Positions 6,663-14,075 of a stretch of DNA of 15,067 nt are shown here, piece by piece. The stretch is from Firmicutes bacterium CAG:110 (GTDB taxonomy: Bacteria; Bacillota; Clostridia; Oscillospirales; Oscillospiraceae), in contig HF988107.1 of NCBI GenBank assembly GCA_000434635.1, positions 1 through 15,067 on the forward strand, in the 5' to 3' direction. The notes beneath the pieces are model-generated. The model was not told the DNA's origin. It did not search any database and saw nothing but the letters and a program-made list of their open reading frames with translations. The translations under genes and the position numbers were made by a program. Position 1 is the stretch's first letter. Every line of letters begins with the position of its first letter.

Positions 6663-7526
6663 GTGAAAAATTTACGCAAAAAATTTGAGCTTTTCTGCTT
6701 CAAAAACCGGGATAAGGGCATCCCCAATCTGATGCTTTACATCGTCATCGGCACCGCCGTGGTCTACCTGTTCAGCCAGATGTCCGGCAGCATGCTTCTG
6801 TACAGTGCGCTCTGCTTCAATCGGGAGGCCATTCTTCAGGGACAGGTCTGGCGGCTGATCACCTATCCCCTGACCTACAGCGCCGGGAACATTCTGCTCA
6901 CCGCCATCACCCTGCTGTGCTACTACTCCCTGGGCAGAGCCATGGAAAATGTGTGGGGCACCCTGCGGTTCAACCTGTTCTACCTCACCGGCGTGGTGAT
7001 GATGGACATTTACTGCATGATCTTCGGCGGTCAGGCCAGCGTCACCTACCTGAACCTGAGCCTGTTTCTCAGCTACGCCACGCTGTACCCCGACGCGAAT
7101 TTCCTGCTTTTCTTCATCATCCCCGTGAAAGCGTGGATTTTCGCGCTGATCGATCTGGCGTTGGTGCTGCTCAGTCTGTTTACCGACCCCTTCCCCTACA
7201 ATCTGTTCCCCGTAATCGCCCTTGCCAACTATTTTCTCTTTTTCGGCAAGGACGTGCTGAATGTGATTCCCATGTCCTGGCGCGCCAACGCCAGCCGCCT
7301 GTTCCGCAGGAAGCCCAAACAACCCAAGGCAAAGGTCATCCATTTCAATGCCGGCTCCTACGAAGCCTCCACCGCCACGCCGAAAGCCCCCTACACCCAC
7401 CGCTGCACGATCTGCGGACGCACCGATGTGACAAATCCGGAGCTGGAATTCCGCTACTGCTCCAAGTGCAAGGGCTACTACTGCTACTGTCAGGATCATA
7501 TCAACAATCACACGCATATTCAGTGA
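6663..7526 (+). CDS. Rhomboid-fold membrane protein without catalytic residues, with C-terminal zinc ribbon
   Basis: 287 residues, integral membrane. AGGAG at 6649-6653 places the start at the GTG of 6663 (9-nt spacing); the in-frame TTG at 6654 would touch the SD and is rejected. About six membrane segments are visible (roughly 22-39, 75-91, 103-122, 128-143, 147-172, 181-195). The order and the motifs VWRLITYPLTY and LGRAMENVWGTLRF resemble rhomboid/derlin-like proteins. The catalytic GxSG is missing (the corresponding helix reads TYLNLSLFLSYATLYPD), as is the active-site His of the last helix (ALANYFLFFGKD), so it is probably not a protease. A basic linker (RLFRRKPKQPKAK) leads to a CxxC...CxxC zinc ribbon (C248, C251, C266, C269) plus C274, C276 and several His. 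The role is unknown. It has its own promoter and no clear terminator downstream. Confidence 0.75.
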   Translation: MKNLRKKFELFCFKNRDKGIPNLMLYIVIGTAVVYLFSQMSGSMLLYSALCFNREAILQGQVWRLITYPLTYSAGNILLTAITLLCYYSLGRAMENVWGTLRFNLFYLTGVVMMDIYCMIFGGQASVTYLNLSLFLSYATLYPDANFLLFFIIPVKAWIFALIDLALVLLSLFTDPFPYNLFPVIALANYFLFFGKDVLNVIPMSWRANASRLFRRKPKQPKAKVIHFNAGSYEASTATPKAPYTHRCTICGRTDVTNPELEFRYCSKCKGYYCYCQDHINNHTHIQ

Positions 7527-7568
7527 TCCCCGGCTTTGGAAAAATGGGACGATTTTTGTAAATTCCTC

Positions 7569-7597
7569 TTGCAATATTCCGCCGCCCATGGTATAAT
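7569..7597 (+). promoter_or_regulatory. Promoter of the aromatic amino acid operon
   Basis: -35 TTGCAA (7569-7574), 17-nt spacer, perfect -10 TATAAT (7592-7597). Transcription would start near 7604 and give a leader of about 200 nt before the first structural gene. The leader carries a small ORF and attenuator structures. Confidence 0.88.
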
Positions 7598-7629
7598 GTC
7601 CGCAGCTACTGAACAAGGAGACTGTTATC

Positions 7630-7698
7630 ATGGTCACCATGAATTCTTCTGTGCGCTTTTCCTTTTATTACTATTACTTTTTTACCCGAAAAAAGTAA
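7630..7698 (+). CDS. Phe/Tyr leader peptide of the aromatic operon attenuator
   Basis: A 22-codon ORF with a strong SD (AAGGAG, 7615-7620) 9 nt before the ATG and a TAA at 7696-7698. The centre reads FSFYYYYFF: TTT at 7657, 7663, 7678 and 7681, and TAT/TAC/TAT/TAC at 7666-7677. Eight of 22 residues are Phe or Tyr and none is Trp. The downstream operon contains both tyrA and pheA, so the peptide matches its end products. This composition, the promoter just upstream, and a terminator before the first gene are the hallmarks of leader peptides such as those of E. coli phe operons (no sequence similarity claimed). Its role is probably in being translated, not as a functional peptide. An in-frame ATG at 7639 is too far from the SD. 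Confidence 0.85.
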   Translation: MVTMNSSVRFSFYYYYFFTRKK

Positions 7699-7775
7699 TA
7701 GCGATTTGTGCTGCAGAAAATTTTCAGGAGCTTAAAGGGTTATCTCAAGACGCCGCACGAATTGCCGTGCGGCGT
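7671..7775 (+). promoter_or_regulatory. Ribosome-mediated attenuator: alternative RNA hairpins
   Basis: Three pairings can be read. (a) A perfect 13-bp inverted repeat, CTATTACTTTTTT (7671-7683) with AAAAAAGTAATAG (7689-7701), loop ACCCG; it covers the Tyr/Phe codons and the leader stop. (b) An antiterminator, GCGATTTGTGC (7701-7711) with GCACGAATTGC (7755-7765), 11 bp with two GU pairs. (c) The terminator stem 7750-7759/7766-7775. (b) and (c) share 7755-7759, so they exclude each other. A ribosome stalled on the Tyr/Phe codons would leave 7701-7711 free for (b), allowing read-through. A ribosome reaching the stop at 7696 would cover most of 7701-7711, allowing (c). The pairings are seen in the sequence; the mechanism is inferred. 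Confidence 0.8.
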
Positions 7776-7787
7776 TATTTTATTATC
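7750..7787 (+). terminator. Attenuator terminator before the DAHP synthase gene
   Basis: A perfect 10-bp stem, ACGCCGCACG (7750-7759) with CGTGCGGCGT (7766-7775), encloses AATTGC. It is followed by TATTTTATTATC. It lies within the operon leader, 15 nt before the SD of the first gene, so it is conditional and does not end a gene. Confidence 0.88.
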
Positions 7788-7802
7788 AGGAGATGTTAAG
7801 CA

Positions 7803-8804
7803 ATGATCGCAGTATTGAAAAACGGCACCACGCCCTCCCAGATCCAGCACCTTGTGGACTGGCTCAAAAATATGAATCTGGACGTTCACATTTCCGAAGG
7901 CTCGGAGGTCACCATTCTCGGTCTGGTCGGCGACACCAGCCGGGTGGACATCGACCTTCTGAAAAGCCTGGAAATGGTGGAGACGGTCAAGCGGGTCTCT
8001 GAGCCGTTCAAGCAGGCCAACCGGAAATTCCACCCCAAGGACACCATCATCGAGGCGGGAAACGCCCGCATCGGCGGCGGGTATTTTGCCATGATCGCAG
8101 GCCCGTGCAGCGTGGAATCCGAGGAGCAGATCATTGCCGTCGCTTCCGCCGTCAAGGAATCCGGCGCATCCATTCTCCGGGGTGGCGCGTTCAAGCCCCG
8201 CACCTCCCCCTACGCCTTTCAGGGCATGAAGGGCGAGGGCATCCGGCTGCTTCTGGAGGCCAAAAAGGCCACGGGGCTGCCCATCGTCACGGAGATCATG
8301 AACATTTCCACCCTCGATCTGTTCGCCGACGTGGATATCATTCAGGTAGGTGCGCGGAATATGCAGAACTTTGACCTTCTGAAAGAGCTGGGCAAGACCG
8401 ACAAGCCCATTCTGCTGAAACGGGGACTTGCCAACACCTTGCAGGAGCTGCTCATGAGCGCCGAATATATCATGAGCGAGGGCAACAGCAAGGTCATCCT
8501 CTGCGAGCGGGGCATCCGCACCTTTGAGACCGCCACCCGGAACACCCTCGACCTTTCCGCAGTCCCCGTGCTGCACAATCTGACCCACCTGCCCGTGGTG
8601 GTCGATCCCAGCCATGCCACCGGCAAGGCCGATCTGGTCGCCCCCATGGCCTACGCGGCCACCGCCGCCGGTGCCGACGGCATCATGGTGGAGGTCCATA
8701 ACGATCCCGCCCACGCGCTGTGCGACGGCGCCCAGTCCATCACGCCGCCCCAGTTCGATGAGATCAGCCGGAAAGTCCGGCAGATTCGTGAGGTTCTTGT
8801 ATGA
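7803..8804 (+). CDS. aroF: 3-deoxy-7-phosphoheptulonate (DAHP) synthase, type I-beta with N-terminal regulatory domain
   Basis: First step of the shikimate pathway: condenses PEP and erythrose 4-phosphate to DAHP. The 333 residues comprise a ~65-residue ferredoxin/ACT-like N-terminal domain (MIAVLKNGTTPSQIQHLVDWL...) and a KDO8P/DAHP synthase barrel, the layout of the Thermotoga maritima-type enzyme, where the small domain mediates Phe/Tyr feedback. Expected metal ligands are present: C102 (GPCSVES), H271 (DPSHATG), E297 (MVEVHND) and D308 (LCDGAQS). The PEP/phosphate motif ILRGGAFKPRTSPYAFQG lies at 124-141. AGGAG at 7788-7792 precedes the ATG. It is the first structural gene behind the attenuator and overlaps tyrA by 4 nt (ATGA). 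The enzyme is firm; aroF is a common symbol for this type, and some annotations use aroG or aroA(G). Confidence 0.95.
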   Translation: MIAVLKNGTTPSQIQHLVDWLKNMNLDVHISEGSEVTILGLVGDTSRVDIDLLKSLEMVETVKRVSEPFKQANRKFHPKDTIIEAGNARIGGGYFAMIAGPCSVESEEQIIAVASAVKESGASILRGGAFKPRTSPYAFQGMKGEGIRLLLEAKKATGLPIVTEIMNISTLDLFADVDIIQVGARNMQNFDLLKELGKTDKPILLKRGLANTLQELLMSAEYIMSEGNSKVILCERGIRTFETATRNTLDLSAVPVLHNLTHLPVVVDPSHATGKADLVAPMAYAATAAGADGIMVEVHNDPAHALCDGAQSITPPQFDEISRKVRQIREVLV

Positions 8805-9631
8805 AAGTCGGTATTTTGGGTCTTGGCCTGATCGGCGGCTCCCTTGCCAGAGCCTACGCTCTGGAGGGGCACACCGTTTACGCCATTCAGCGAAACGAAA
8901 GTATGCTTTCCTTTGCCATGCTTTCCGGCGCAGTCCACGGACGGCTGGACGAAACCACCATTCCGGAGTGCGACCTGATCCTGCTTGCCATCTACCCCGG
9001 CGGCTGCGCCGACTGGCTGGAAAAGAACGCGCCCCTTGTATCCAAGGACGCGCTGGTCATCGACTGCTGCGGCATCAAGCGGGAGGTTTGCAGCCGGTGC
9101 TTCCCTCTCGCCGAACGGTACGGCTTCACCTTCGTGGGCGGGCATCCCATGGCAGGCTCCCAGTTCTCCGGCTTCAAATACAGCCGGGCAAACCTCTTTG
9201 CAGGCGCGCCCATGGTGCTGGTTCCGCCGGTGTTTGACGACATTCAGCTGTTAGACCGGGTAAAAACCGCATTGAAGCCCTGCCATTTCGGATTTTTCTC
9301 CGTCACAACAGCGGAAGAGCATGACAAAATGATCGCCTTTACCTCCCAGATGCCCCACATTCTCAGCAACGCATTCATCAAGTCCCCCACCGCTTTGAAG
9401 CACAAGGGCTTCTCCGCCGGAAGCTATAAAGACCTGACCCGCGTCGCGTGGCTGAATCCCCAGATGTGGGCGGAGCTGTTCATGGAGAACAAGGACAACG
9501 TTCTCTTTGAGCTGGACAGCTATATGGAAAGCCTGTCCGCCTACCGGGACGCCATTGCTGCGGACGATATGGACACATTAGTCCGGCTGCTGGACGAGGG
9601 CAAAAAGCGCAAAGAGGAGGTGGACGGATGA
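8801..9631 (+). CDS. tyrA: Prephenate dehydrogenase
   Basis: Oxidatively decarboxylates prephenate to 4-hydroxyphenylpyruvate with NAD(P)+, the tyrosine branch. 276 residues. The N-terminal Rossmann motif GLGLIGGS is at 7-14; the GGHPMAGS block at 113-120 contains the conserved catalytic-region His; TAEEHDK and SQMPH follow at about 170-186 in the helical dimerisation domain. The protein is a single-domain TyrA: no fused chorismate mutase or C-terminal ACT domain, so Tyr feedback through an ACT domain is not expected. ATGA overlaps join it to the gene before and to aroB after (4 nt each). An arogenate dehydrogenase activity cannot be excluded from sequence alone. Confidence 0.94.
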   Translation: MKVGILGLGLIGGSLARAYALEGHTVYAIQRNESMLSFAMLSGAVHGRLDETTIPECDLILLAIYPGGCADWLEKNAPLVSKDALVIDCCGIKREVCSRCFPLAERYGFTFVGGHPMAGSQFSGFKYSRANLFAGAPMVLVPPVFDDIQLLDRVKTALKPCHFGFFSVTTAEEHDKMIAFTSQMPHILSNAFIKSPTALKHKGFSAGSYKDLTRVAWLNPQMWAELFMENKDNVLFELDSYMESLSAYRDAIAADDMDTLVRLLDEGKKRKEEVDG

Positions 9632-10662
9632 ACACCGTTACCGTCCGCGCTTCCAGACAGTATGATATTCTGATCGGTCATGGTCTGCTGCCCACTTTGG
9701 GCGCGGAAGCGAAAAAGCTGGGAAAAGTGCAGAAAGTTTGCGTCGTCAGCGAGAGCAACGTCTATCCCCTTTACGGCGCAGCTGTAGAAGATAGCCTGAA
9801 AAGCGCAGGTTTTTCCGTGGTTTCCTATGTATTCCCCGCCGGGGAAGAAAGCAAAAACGGGCAGATTTTCCTCGATCTCCTGAACTTTCTCGCGGAAAAC
9901 CGGCTGACCCGCTCCGACCTGATCGTCGCTCTCGGCGGCGGCGTGGTGGGCGATCTGGCGGGCTTCGCCGCCGCAAGCTATCTGCGGGGCATCCGCTTCA
10001 TTCAGGTTCCCACGACCCTGCTTGCCGCCGTGGATTCCTCTGTGGGCGGCAAAACCGCCATCGATCTTCCCGCCGGGAAGAACCTTGCCGGCGCCTTCTG
10101 CCAGCCAAGTCTGGTGCTGTGCGACACGGATACCCTGAATTCCCTCCCCCTTGACATTTTCCGGGACGGCTGCGCCGAGGTCATCAAGTACGGCGTGCTG
10201 TACGACCCGAAGCTGTTCGCACATCTGGAAAAAAAAAGGCTTGCCTTTGACCGGGAAGCGGTCATCACCCGCTGTGTGGAATTAAAGCGGGACGTGGTCA
10301 TGGAGGACGAATTCGACACCGGCGCGCGGATGAAGCTGAATCTGGGTCACACCGTCGGTCACGGCGTGGAGGCAAAGAGCCATTTTGCCATCTCCCACGG
10401 CAAGGCCGTCGCCATTGGCATGGCCATCGTCAGCCGGGCATCCGCCTGCGCCGATACGCCGCGAATCGTGGCGCTTCTGGAACAATTCGGTCTGCCCACC
10501 CGGACGGACTACTCCGCAGACGATCTTTTCAGCTACACGCTCTCGGATAAGAAGCGTTCCGGCGGCACGGTGAATCTCATCATCCCCCGCGCCATCGGCG
10601 ACTGCGATATCGTCCCCACCAAGGTCGAATCCCTGAAATCCTTTATTCAGGCAGGTCTTTGA
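9628..10662 (+). CDS. aroB: 3-dehydroquinate synthase
   Basis: Second step of the shikimate pathway: converts DAHP to 3-dehydroquinate using NAD+ and a divalent metal. 344 residues, a usual length. The NAD-binding GGGVVGDLAGF block is at 103-113, followed by VPTTLLAAVDSSVGGKTAIDL and the KNLAGAFCQP stretch. Probable zinc ligands are E184 (GCAEVIKYG), H241 (LGHTVGH) and H257 (ISHGKA). The ATG at 9628 overlaps the tyrA stop by 4 nt; the stop at 10660-10662 is one base from the aroA start. The call is firm. Confidence 0.97.
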   Translation: MNTVTVRASRQYDILIGHGLLPTLGAEAKKLGKVQKVCVVSESNVYPLYGAAVEDSLKSAGFSVVSYVFPAGEESKNGQIFLDLLNFLAENRLTRSDLIVALGGGVVGDLAGFAAASYLRGIRFIQVPTTLLAAVDSSVGGKTAIDLPAGKNLAGAFCQPSLVLCDTDTLNSLPLDIFRDGCAEVIKYGVLYDPKLFAHLEKKRLAFDREAVITRCVELKRDVVMEDEFDTGARMKLNLGHTVGHGVEAKSHFAISHGKAVAIGMAIVSRASACADTPRIVALLEQFGLPTRTDYSADDLFSYTLSDKKRSGGTVNLIIPRAIGDCDIVPTKVESLKSFIQAGL

Positions 10663-10663
10663 T

Positions 10664-11860
10664 ATGGATATCACCATTTTTCCCGGGAAACTTTCGGGAA
10701 CCGTCCGCGCCATCCCCTCGAAGTCTCAGGCGCACCGTCTGCTGATCTGCGCCGCCTTTGCCGACGCGCCCACCACTCTTTTCTGCCCTGAAACCAACCG
10801 GGACATCGAAGCGACCATGGGCTGCCTGAACGCTCTGGGCGCGGACATCACACGAACCGACTTCGGCTACCGGGTCATCCCGGCGAAGGAAATCCCCCGG
10901 CAGACAGCGCTTCGCTGCCACGACAGCGGCTCTACCCTGCGGTTTCTGCTGCCAGTGGCCGGGGCTTTGGGCATTGACGCAACGTTTCATTTGGAGGGCA
11001 GGCTCCCCAGCCGCCCCCTCTCCCCGCTGTGGGAGGAAATGGAACGTATGGGCTGCACCCTCACCCGCCCGACCGCGGATACCGTCCGCTGCACCGGGCG
11101 TCTGCGGGCGGGAGAATACGTCATCGACGGCGGCGTTTCCAGCCAGTTTATTACGGGGCTGCTGCTTTCCGCCGCCCTGATTCCGGGAAAAAGCCGCATC
11201 CGTCTGACCGGGAAGGTGGAATCCCGCCCCTATATCACCATGACCCAGCGGGCAATGGAAATATTTGGAAAAGAAACGTCGGATTTTGTCGTGACCGGCG
11301 GCACCCCGTTCCACTCCCCCGGCACGCTGACGGTAGAAGGCGATTGGAGCAACGCCGCGTTCTTCCTTGCTGCAAAGGCGTTGGGCAGCAGTGTAGAGGT
11401 GACGAACCTCTCCCCGGATTCCCCCCAGGGTGACCGGGCGGTCTTTGATCTGCTTCCCGCGCTGGAAAATAGCCCCGTCATTTCCGCCGCTGATATTCCC
11501 GATTTAGTCCCCATTCTCGCCGTTACGGCGGCGTGTAAAAATGGCGCTGTGTTCACGGACATCCGGCGGCTGCGGCTGAAAGAATCCGACCGGGTCGCGT
11601 CCGTTATTGCCATGGTGGAGGCGCTGGGCGGAAAGGCACAGGCTTCCGAGGACACCCTGACGGTGTACGGCACGGGGCTGGTCGGCGGGACGGTGGATGC
11701 CATGAACGATCACCGCATTGCCATGTCCGCCGCCATTGCCGCGACTGCCTGCAAATCACCCGTGGCCATTCTTGGCGCGGAGTGCGTGGGAAAATCCTAT
11801 CCAAAATTCTTTGAAGAATACGCCCGTTTAGGAGGTAACTATGAGCAGTACCTACGGTGA
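10664..11860 (+). CDS. aroA: 3-phosphoshikimate 1-carboxyvinyltransferase (EPSP synthase)
   Basis: Sixth step of the pathway: transfers enolpyruvyl from PEP to shikimate 3-phosphate. 398 residues. Motifs in order: PSKSQAHR at 18-25, DSGSTLRF at 87-94 (PEP/glyphosate loop), SSQFITGLLLSA at 159-170, the catalytic Asp region DIPDLVPILA near 277-286, LRLKESDR at 303-310, and DHRIAMS at 349-355. The PEP loop differs from the E. coli NAGTAMRP form: Gly is kept but Thr97 and Pro101 (E. coli numbering) correspond to Ser and Phe. Loop changes here affect glyphosate sensitivity in other EPSP synthases; sensitivity of this one cannot be told. It begins 1 nt after aroB with only a weak SD, suggesting coupling, and its last 20 nt overlap aroC, whose SD lies inside aroA. 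Confidence 0.97.
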   Translation: MDITIFPGKLSGTVRAIPSKSQAHRLLICAAFADAPTTLFCPETNRDIEATMGCLNALGADITRTDFGYRVIPAKEIPRQTALRCHDSGSTLRFLLPVAGALGIDATFHLEGRLPSRPLSPLWEEMERMGCTLTRPTADTVRCTGRLRAGEYVIDGGVSSQFITGLLLSAALIPGKSRIRLTGKVESRPYITMTQRAMEIFGKETSDFVVTGGTPFHSPGTLTVEGDWSNAAFFLAAKALGSSVEVTNLSPDSPQGDRAVFDLLPALENSPVISAADIPDLVPILAVTAACKNGAVFTDIRRLRLKESDRVASVIAMVEALGGKAQASEDTLTVYGTGLVGGTVDAMNDHRIAMSAAIAATACKSPVAILGAECVGKSYPKFFEEYARLGGNYEQYLR

Positions 11861-12932
11861 AAATCTGAAATTGTCCATTTTCGGCCAATCCCACGGTGCG
11901 GCCATCGGCATGACGCTGGACGGCATTCCGGCAGGTCTGCCCGTGGACACGGACGCGCTGCAAATCTTCCTGAACCGCCGCGCCCCCGGTCAGAACGACT
12001 GGTCAACGCCGCGAAAAGAGGCCGACCGGCCGGAGTTTCTCTCCGGAATTCTGGACGGCTTCACCTGCGGCGCGCCCATTGCCGCCGCCATTTACAACAA
12101 AAACACCCGCTCCGGGGACTATACCAGTCTGAAGGACTGCCCCCGTCCCGGACACGCGGACCTCACCGCTCAGATCAAATACGGCGGATTTCAGGACGCC
12201 GCCGGAGGCGGACACTTTTCCGGCCGTCTGACCGCGCCGCTCTGCATTGCGGGAGGACTGTGCAAACAATGGCTGGAGGGCATGGGAATTCAGGTTTTCG
12301 CCCATATTGCCGCCATTGCGGGCATTTCCGACACGCCTTTTGACCCCCTTGCCCCGGATATGGATTCTATTCAGCCGGATTTCCCGGTGATAAAACCGGA
12401 CGCAGGGGCACAGATGCGGAATGCCATTTCCGCCGCCAAGGGTGACGGCGACAGCGTGGGCGGCATTGTGGAATGCGCCGTCACCGGTCTTCCCGCCGGG
12501 GTGGGAGAACCCATGTTCGGCGGCGTGGAGAGTCGAATTGCCCAAATCGTCTACGGCGTTCCCGCCGTGAAGGGTGTGGAATTCGGTGCAGGCTTTTCCG
12601 CCGCAAATCTGCGGGGCAGCCAGAATAACGACGATTACGTTATTTCGGATGGGCAAATCCGCACCGTCACCAACAATGCCGGGGGAATTCTCGGCGGCAT
12701 TACCACCGGAATGCCCCTGATTTTCCGGGCGGCTCTCAAGCCCACCCCCTCCATTTCCCGCCCCCAGCAGAGCGTCGATCTGAACGATGGAAAAGTTCAG
12801 GAACTGATCGTCAAAGGCCGCCACGACCCATGCATCGTCCCCAGAGCCGTTCCGGTGATCGAAGCCGCGGCGGCAATTGCCATTTTCGACATGATTCTGG
12901 GCAACACCCAGACAGACAGGAGGAAACCGTAA
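11841..12932 (+). CDS. aroC: Chorismate synthase
   Basis: Last step of the shikimate pathway: eliminates phosphate from EPSP to give chorismate, needing reduced FMN. 363 residues. The N-terminal SSTYGENLKLSIFGQSHG contains the active-site His at position 18 (most enzymes read GESHG, here GQSHG). RPGHAD is at 102-107 and GGGHFSGRLTAP at 122-133 (many families read GGGRxSxRET). NNDDY and the GGILGGITTGMP block follow, so this is a clostridial-type variant with the core residues in place. GGAGGT at 11831-11836, within aroA, serves as SD with short spacing. The stop TAA at 12930-12932 abuts the pheA ATG with no gap. Confidence 0.96.
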   Translation: MSSTYGENLKLSIFGQSHGAAIGMTLDGIPAGLPVDTDALQIFLNRRAPGQNDWSTPRKEADRPEFLSGILDGFTCGAPIAAAIYNKNTRSGDYTSLKDCPRPGHADLTAQIKYGGFQDAAGGGHFSGRLTAPLCIAGGLCKQWLEGMGIQVFAHIAAIAGISDTPFDPLAPDMDSIQPDFPVIKPDAGAQMRNAISAAKGDGDSVGGIVECAVTGLPAGVGEPMFGGVESRIAQIVYGVPAVKGVEFGAGFSAANLRGSQNNDDYVISDGQIRTVTNNAGGILGGITTGMPLIFRAALKPTPSISRPQQSVDLNDGKVQELIVKGRHDPCIVPRAVPVIEAAAAIAIFDMILGNTQTDRRKP

Positions 12933-14075
12933 ATGGACCTGAATGAGATTCGCAGTGAGATCGACAAAATCGACGACGAACTGGTTCGCCTGTTCTGCCA
13001 GCGGATGCATGTTGCCGCTCAGGTCGCCGACTACAAAAAGGCCAATAACCTGCCCATTTTCCAGCCCGCCCGGGAACGGGCGAAGCTTCAGGACGTGGCG
13101 GAAAAGGCCGGCCCCGAAATGGCCAATTACACTCGGGTGCTGTACTCCATGCTGTTCGAGCTGAGCCGCAGCTACCAGTCCAAGCGCAACGGGGAATGCA
13201 GCCCCCTTTACCGGAACATCACGCAGGCCATCGAGCATACGCCGAAGCTTTTCCCGCAGGCGCCCATGGTCGCCTGTCAGGGCGTGGAGGGCGCTTACTC
13301 CCAGATCGCCTGTGAAAAAATCTTCAAAAATCCCTTTATTATGTACTTCAAGTCCTTTGAGGCCGTGTTCAGTGCCATCGATCAGGGGCTGTGCCAGTAC
13401 GGCATTCTGCCCATCGAAAATTCTACCGCCGGTTCCGTGAACAAGGTGTACGACCTGATGATCGAGCATAACTTCTCCATCGTCCGCACCTTCCGGCTGA
13501 AAATCGACCACAATCTTCTGGTCAATCCCGGCACCAACCTCGCCGACATCAAGGAGGTCTACTCCCACGAGCAGGCCATCAACCAGTGCGGCAACTTCCT
13601 CCACAGTCTCCCCGGCGTGAATGTCATTCCCGTGGACAACACTGCCCTCGCCGCCCAGATGGTCGCCCAGTCCGGCAGAAAGGACGTCGCCGCCCTGTCC
13701 AGCCGCGCCTGCGCCGAGCTGTACGGACTGGATTGTCTGCGCAGCTCCGTGCAGGACAAGGGCAACAACCGCACCCGCTTCATCTGCATCAGCCGGAACC
13801 TGGAAATTTACCCCGGCTCCGACAAGACCTCCATCATGATGGTTCTGAACCACAAGCCCGGCGCCCTTTACAAGGTGCTGGCGCGGCTCTACACTTTGGG
13901 CATCAACGTCACAAAGCTGGAATCCCGCCCCATTCCTGACCGGGAATTTGAGTTCATGTTCTATTTCGATCTGGAAACCTCCATTTATTCCGAGGAATTC
14001 GTTCAGCTGATGTGCGAGCTGGACGAGATGTGTGAGGAATTCAAATACTTAGGCAGCTACACGGAGGTGGTCTGA
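12933..14075 (+). CDS. pheA: Bifunctional chorismate mutase / prephenate dehydratase (P-protein)
   Basis: Converts chorismate to prephenate and then phenylpyruvate, the phenylalanine branch; its mutase can also feed tyrA. The 380 residues contain three domains. An AroQ-type chorismate mutase spans about 1-85 (R7, R24, K35, R47, E48 and Q82 align with the usual active-site set). A prephenate dehydratase spans about 112-290, with PIENSTAG at 159-166 and the TRF motif at 281-283. A C-terminal ACT domain spans about 298-375, with KPGALYKVL and the Phe-binding ESRP motif at 330-333, implying feedback inhibition by Phe. AGGAGG just upstream, inside the end of aroC, is the SD. The stop TGA overlaps the next ATG by one base (TGATG). 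Confidence 0.96.
   Translation: MDLNEIRSEIDKIDDELVRLFCQRMHVAAQVADYKKANNLPIFQPARERAKLQDVAEKAGPEMANYTRVLYSMLFELSRSYQSKRNGECSPLYRNITQAIEHTPKLFPQAPMVACQGVEGAYSQIACEKIFKNPFIMYFKSFEAVFSAIDQGLCQYGILPIENSTAGSVNKVYDLMIEHNFSIVRTFRLKIDHNLLVNPGTNLADIKEVYSHEQAINQCGNFLHSLPGVNVIPVDNTALAAQMVAQSGRKDVAALSSRACAELYGLDCLRSSVQDKGNNRTRFICISRNLEIYPGSDKTSIMMVLNHKPGALYKVLARLYTLGINVTKLESRPIPDREFEFMFYFDLETSIYSEEFVQLMCELDEMCEEFKYLGSYTEVV

Noticed and set aside
7536..7560. Possible terminator after the rhomboid-like gene (AAAAAT...ATTTTT).
   Set aside because: Only a 6-bp A-U stem without a GC core or U tract; not supported as an intrinsic terminator.
7536..7799. An 87-codon ORF through the aromatic operon leader.
   Set aside because: It runs through the promoter, the leader peptide (same frame) and the attenuator terminator; the in-frame ATG at 7630 with SD is the credible start and the peptide must be read from the transcript starting near 7604. 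The track-like longer frame would require passing the TAA at 7696, which is in the leader's frame and not in this one.
7604..7802. T-box riboswitch in the aromatic operon leader.
   Set aside because: The conserved T-box antiterminator sequence (AGGGTGGNACCGCG-like) and specifier-loop layout are not found.
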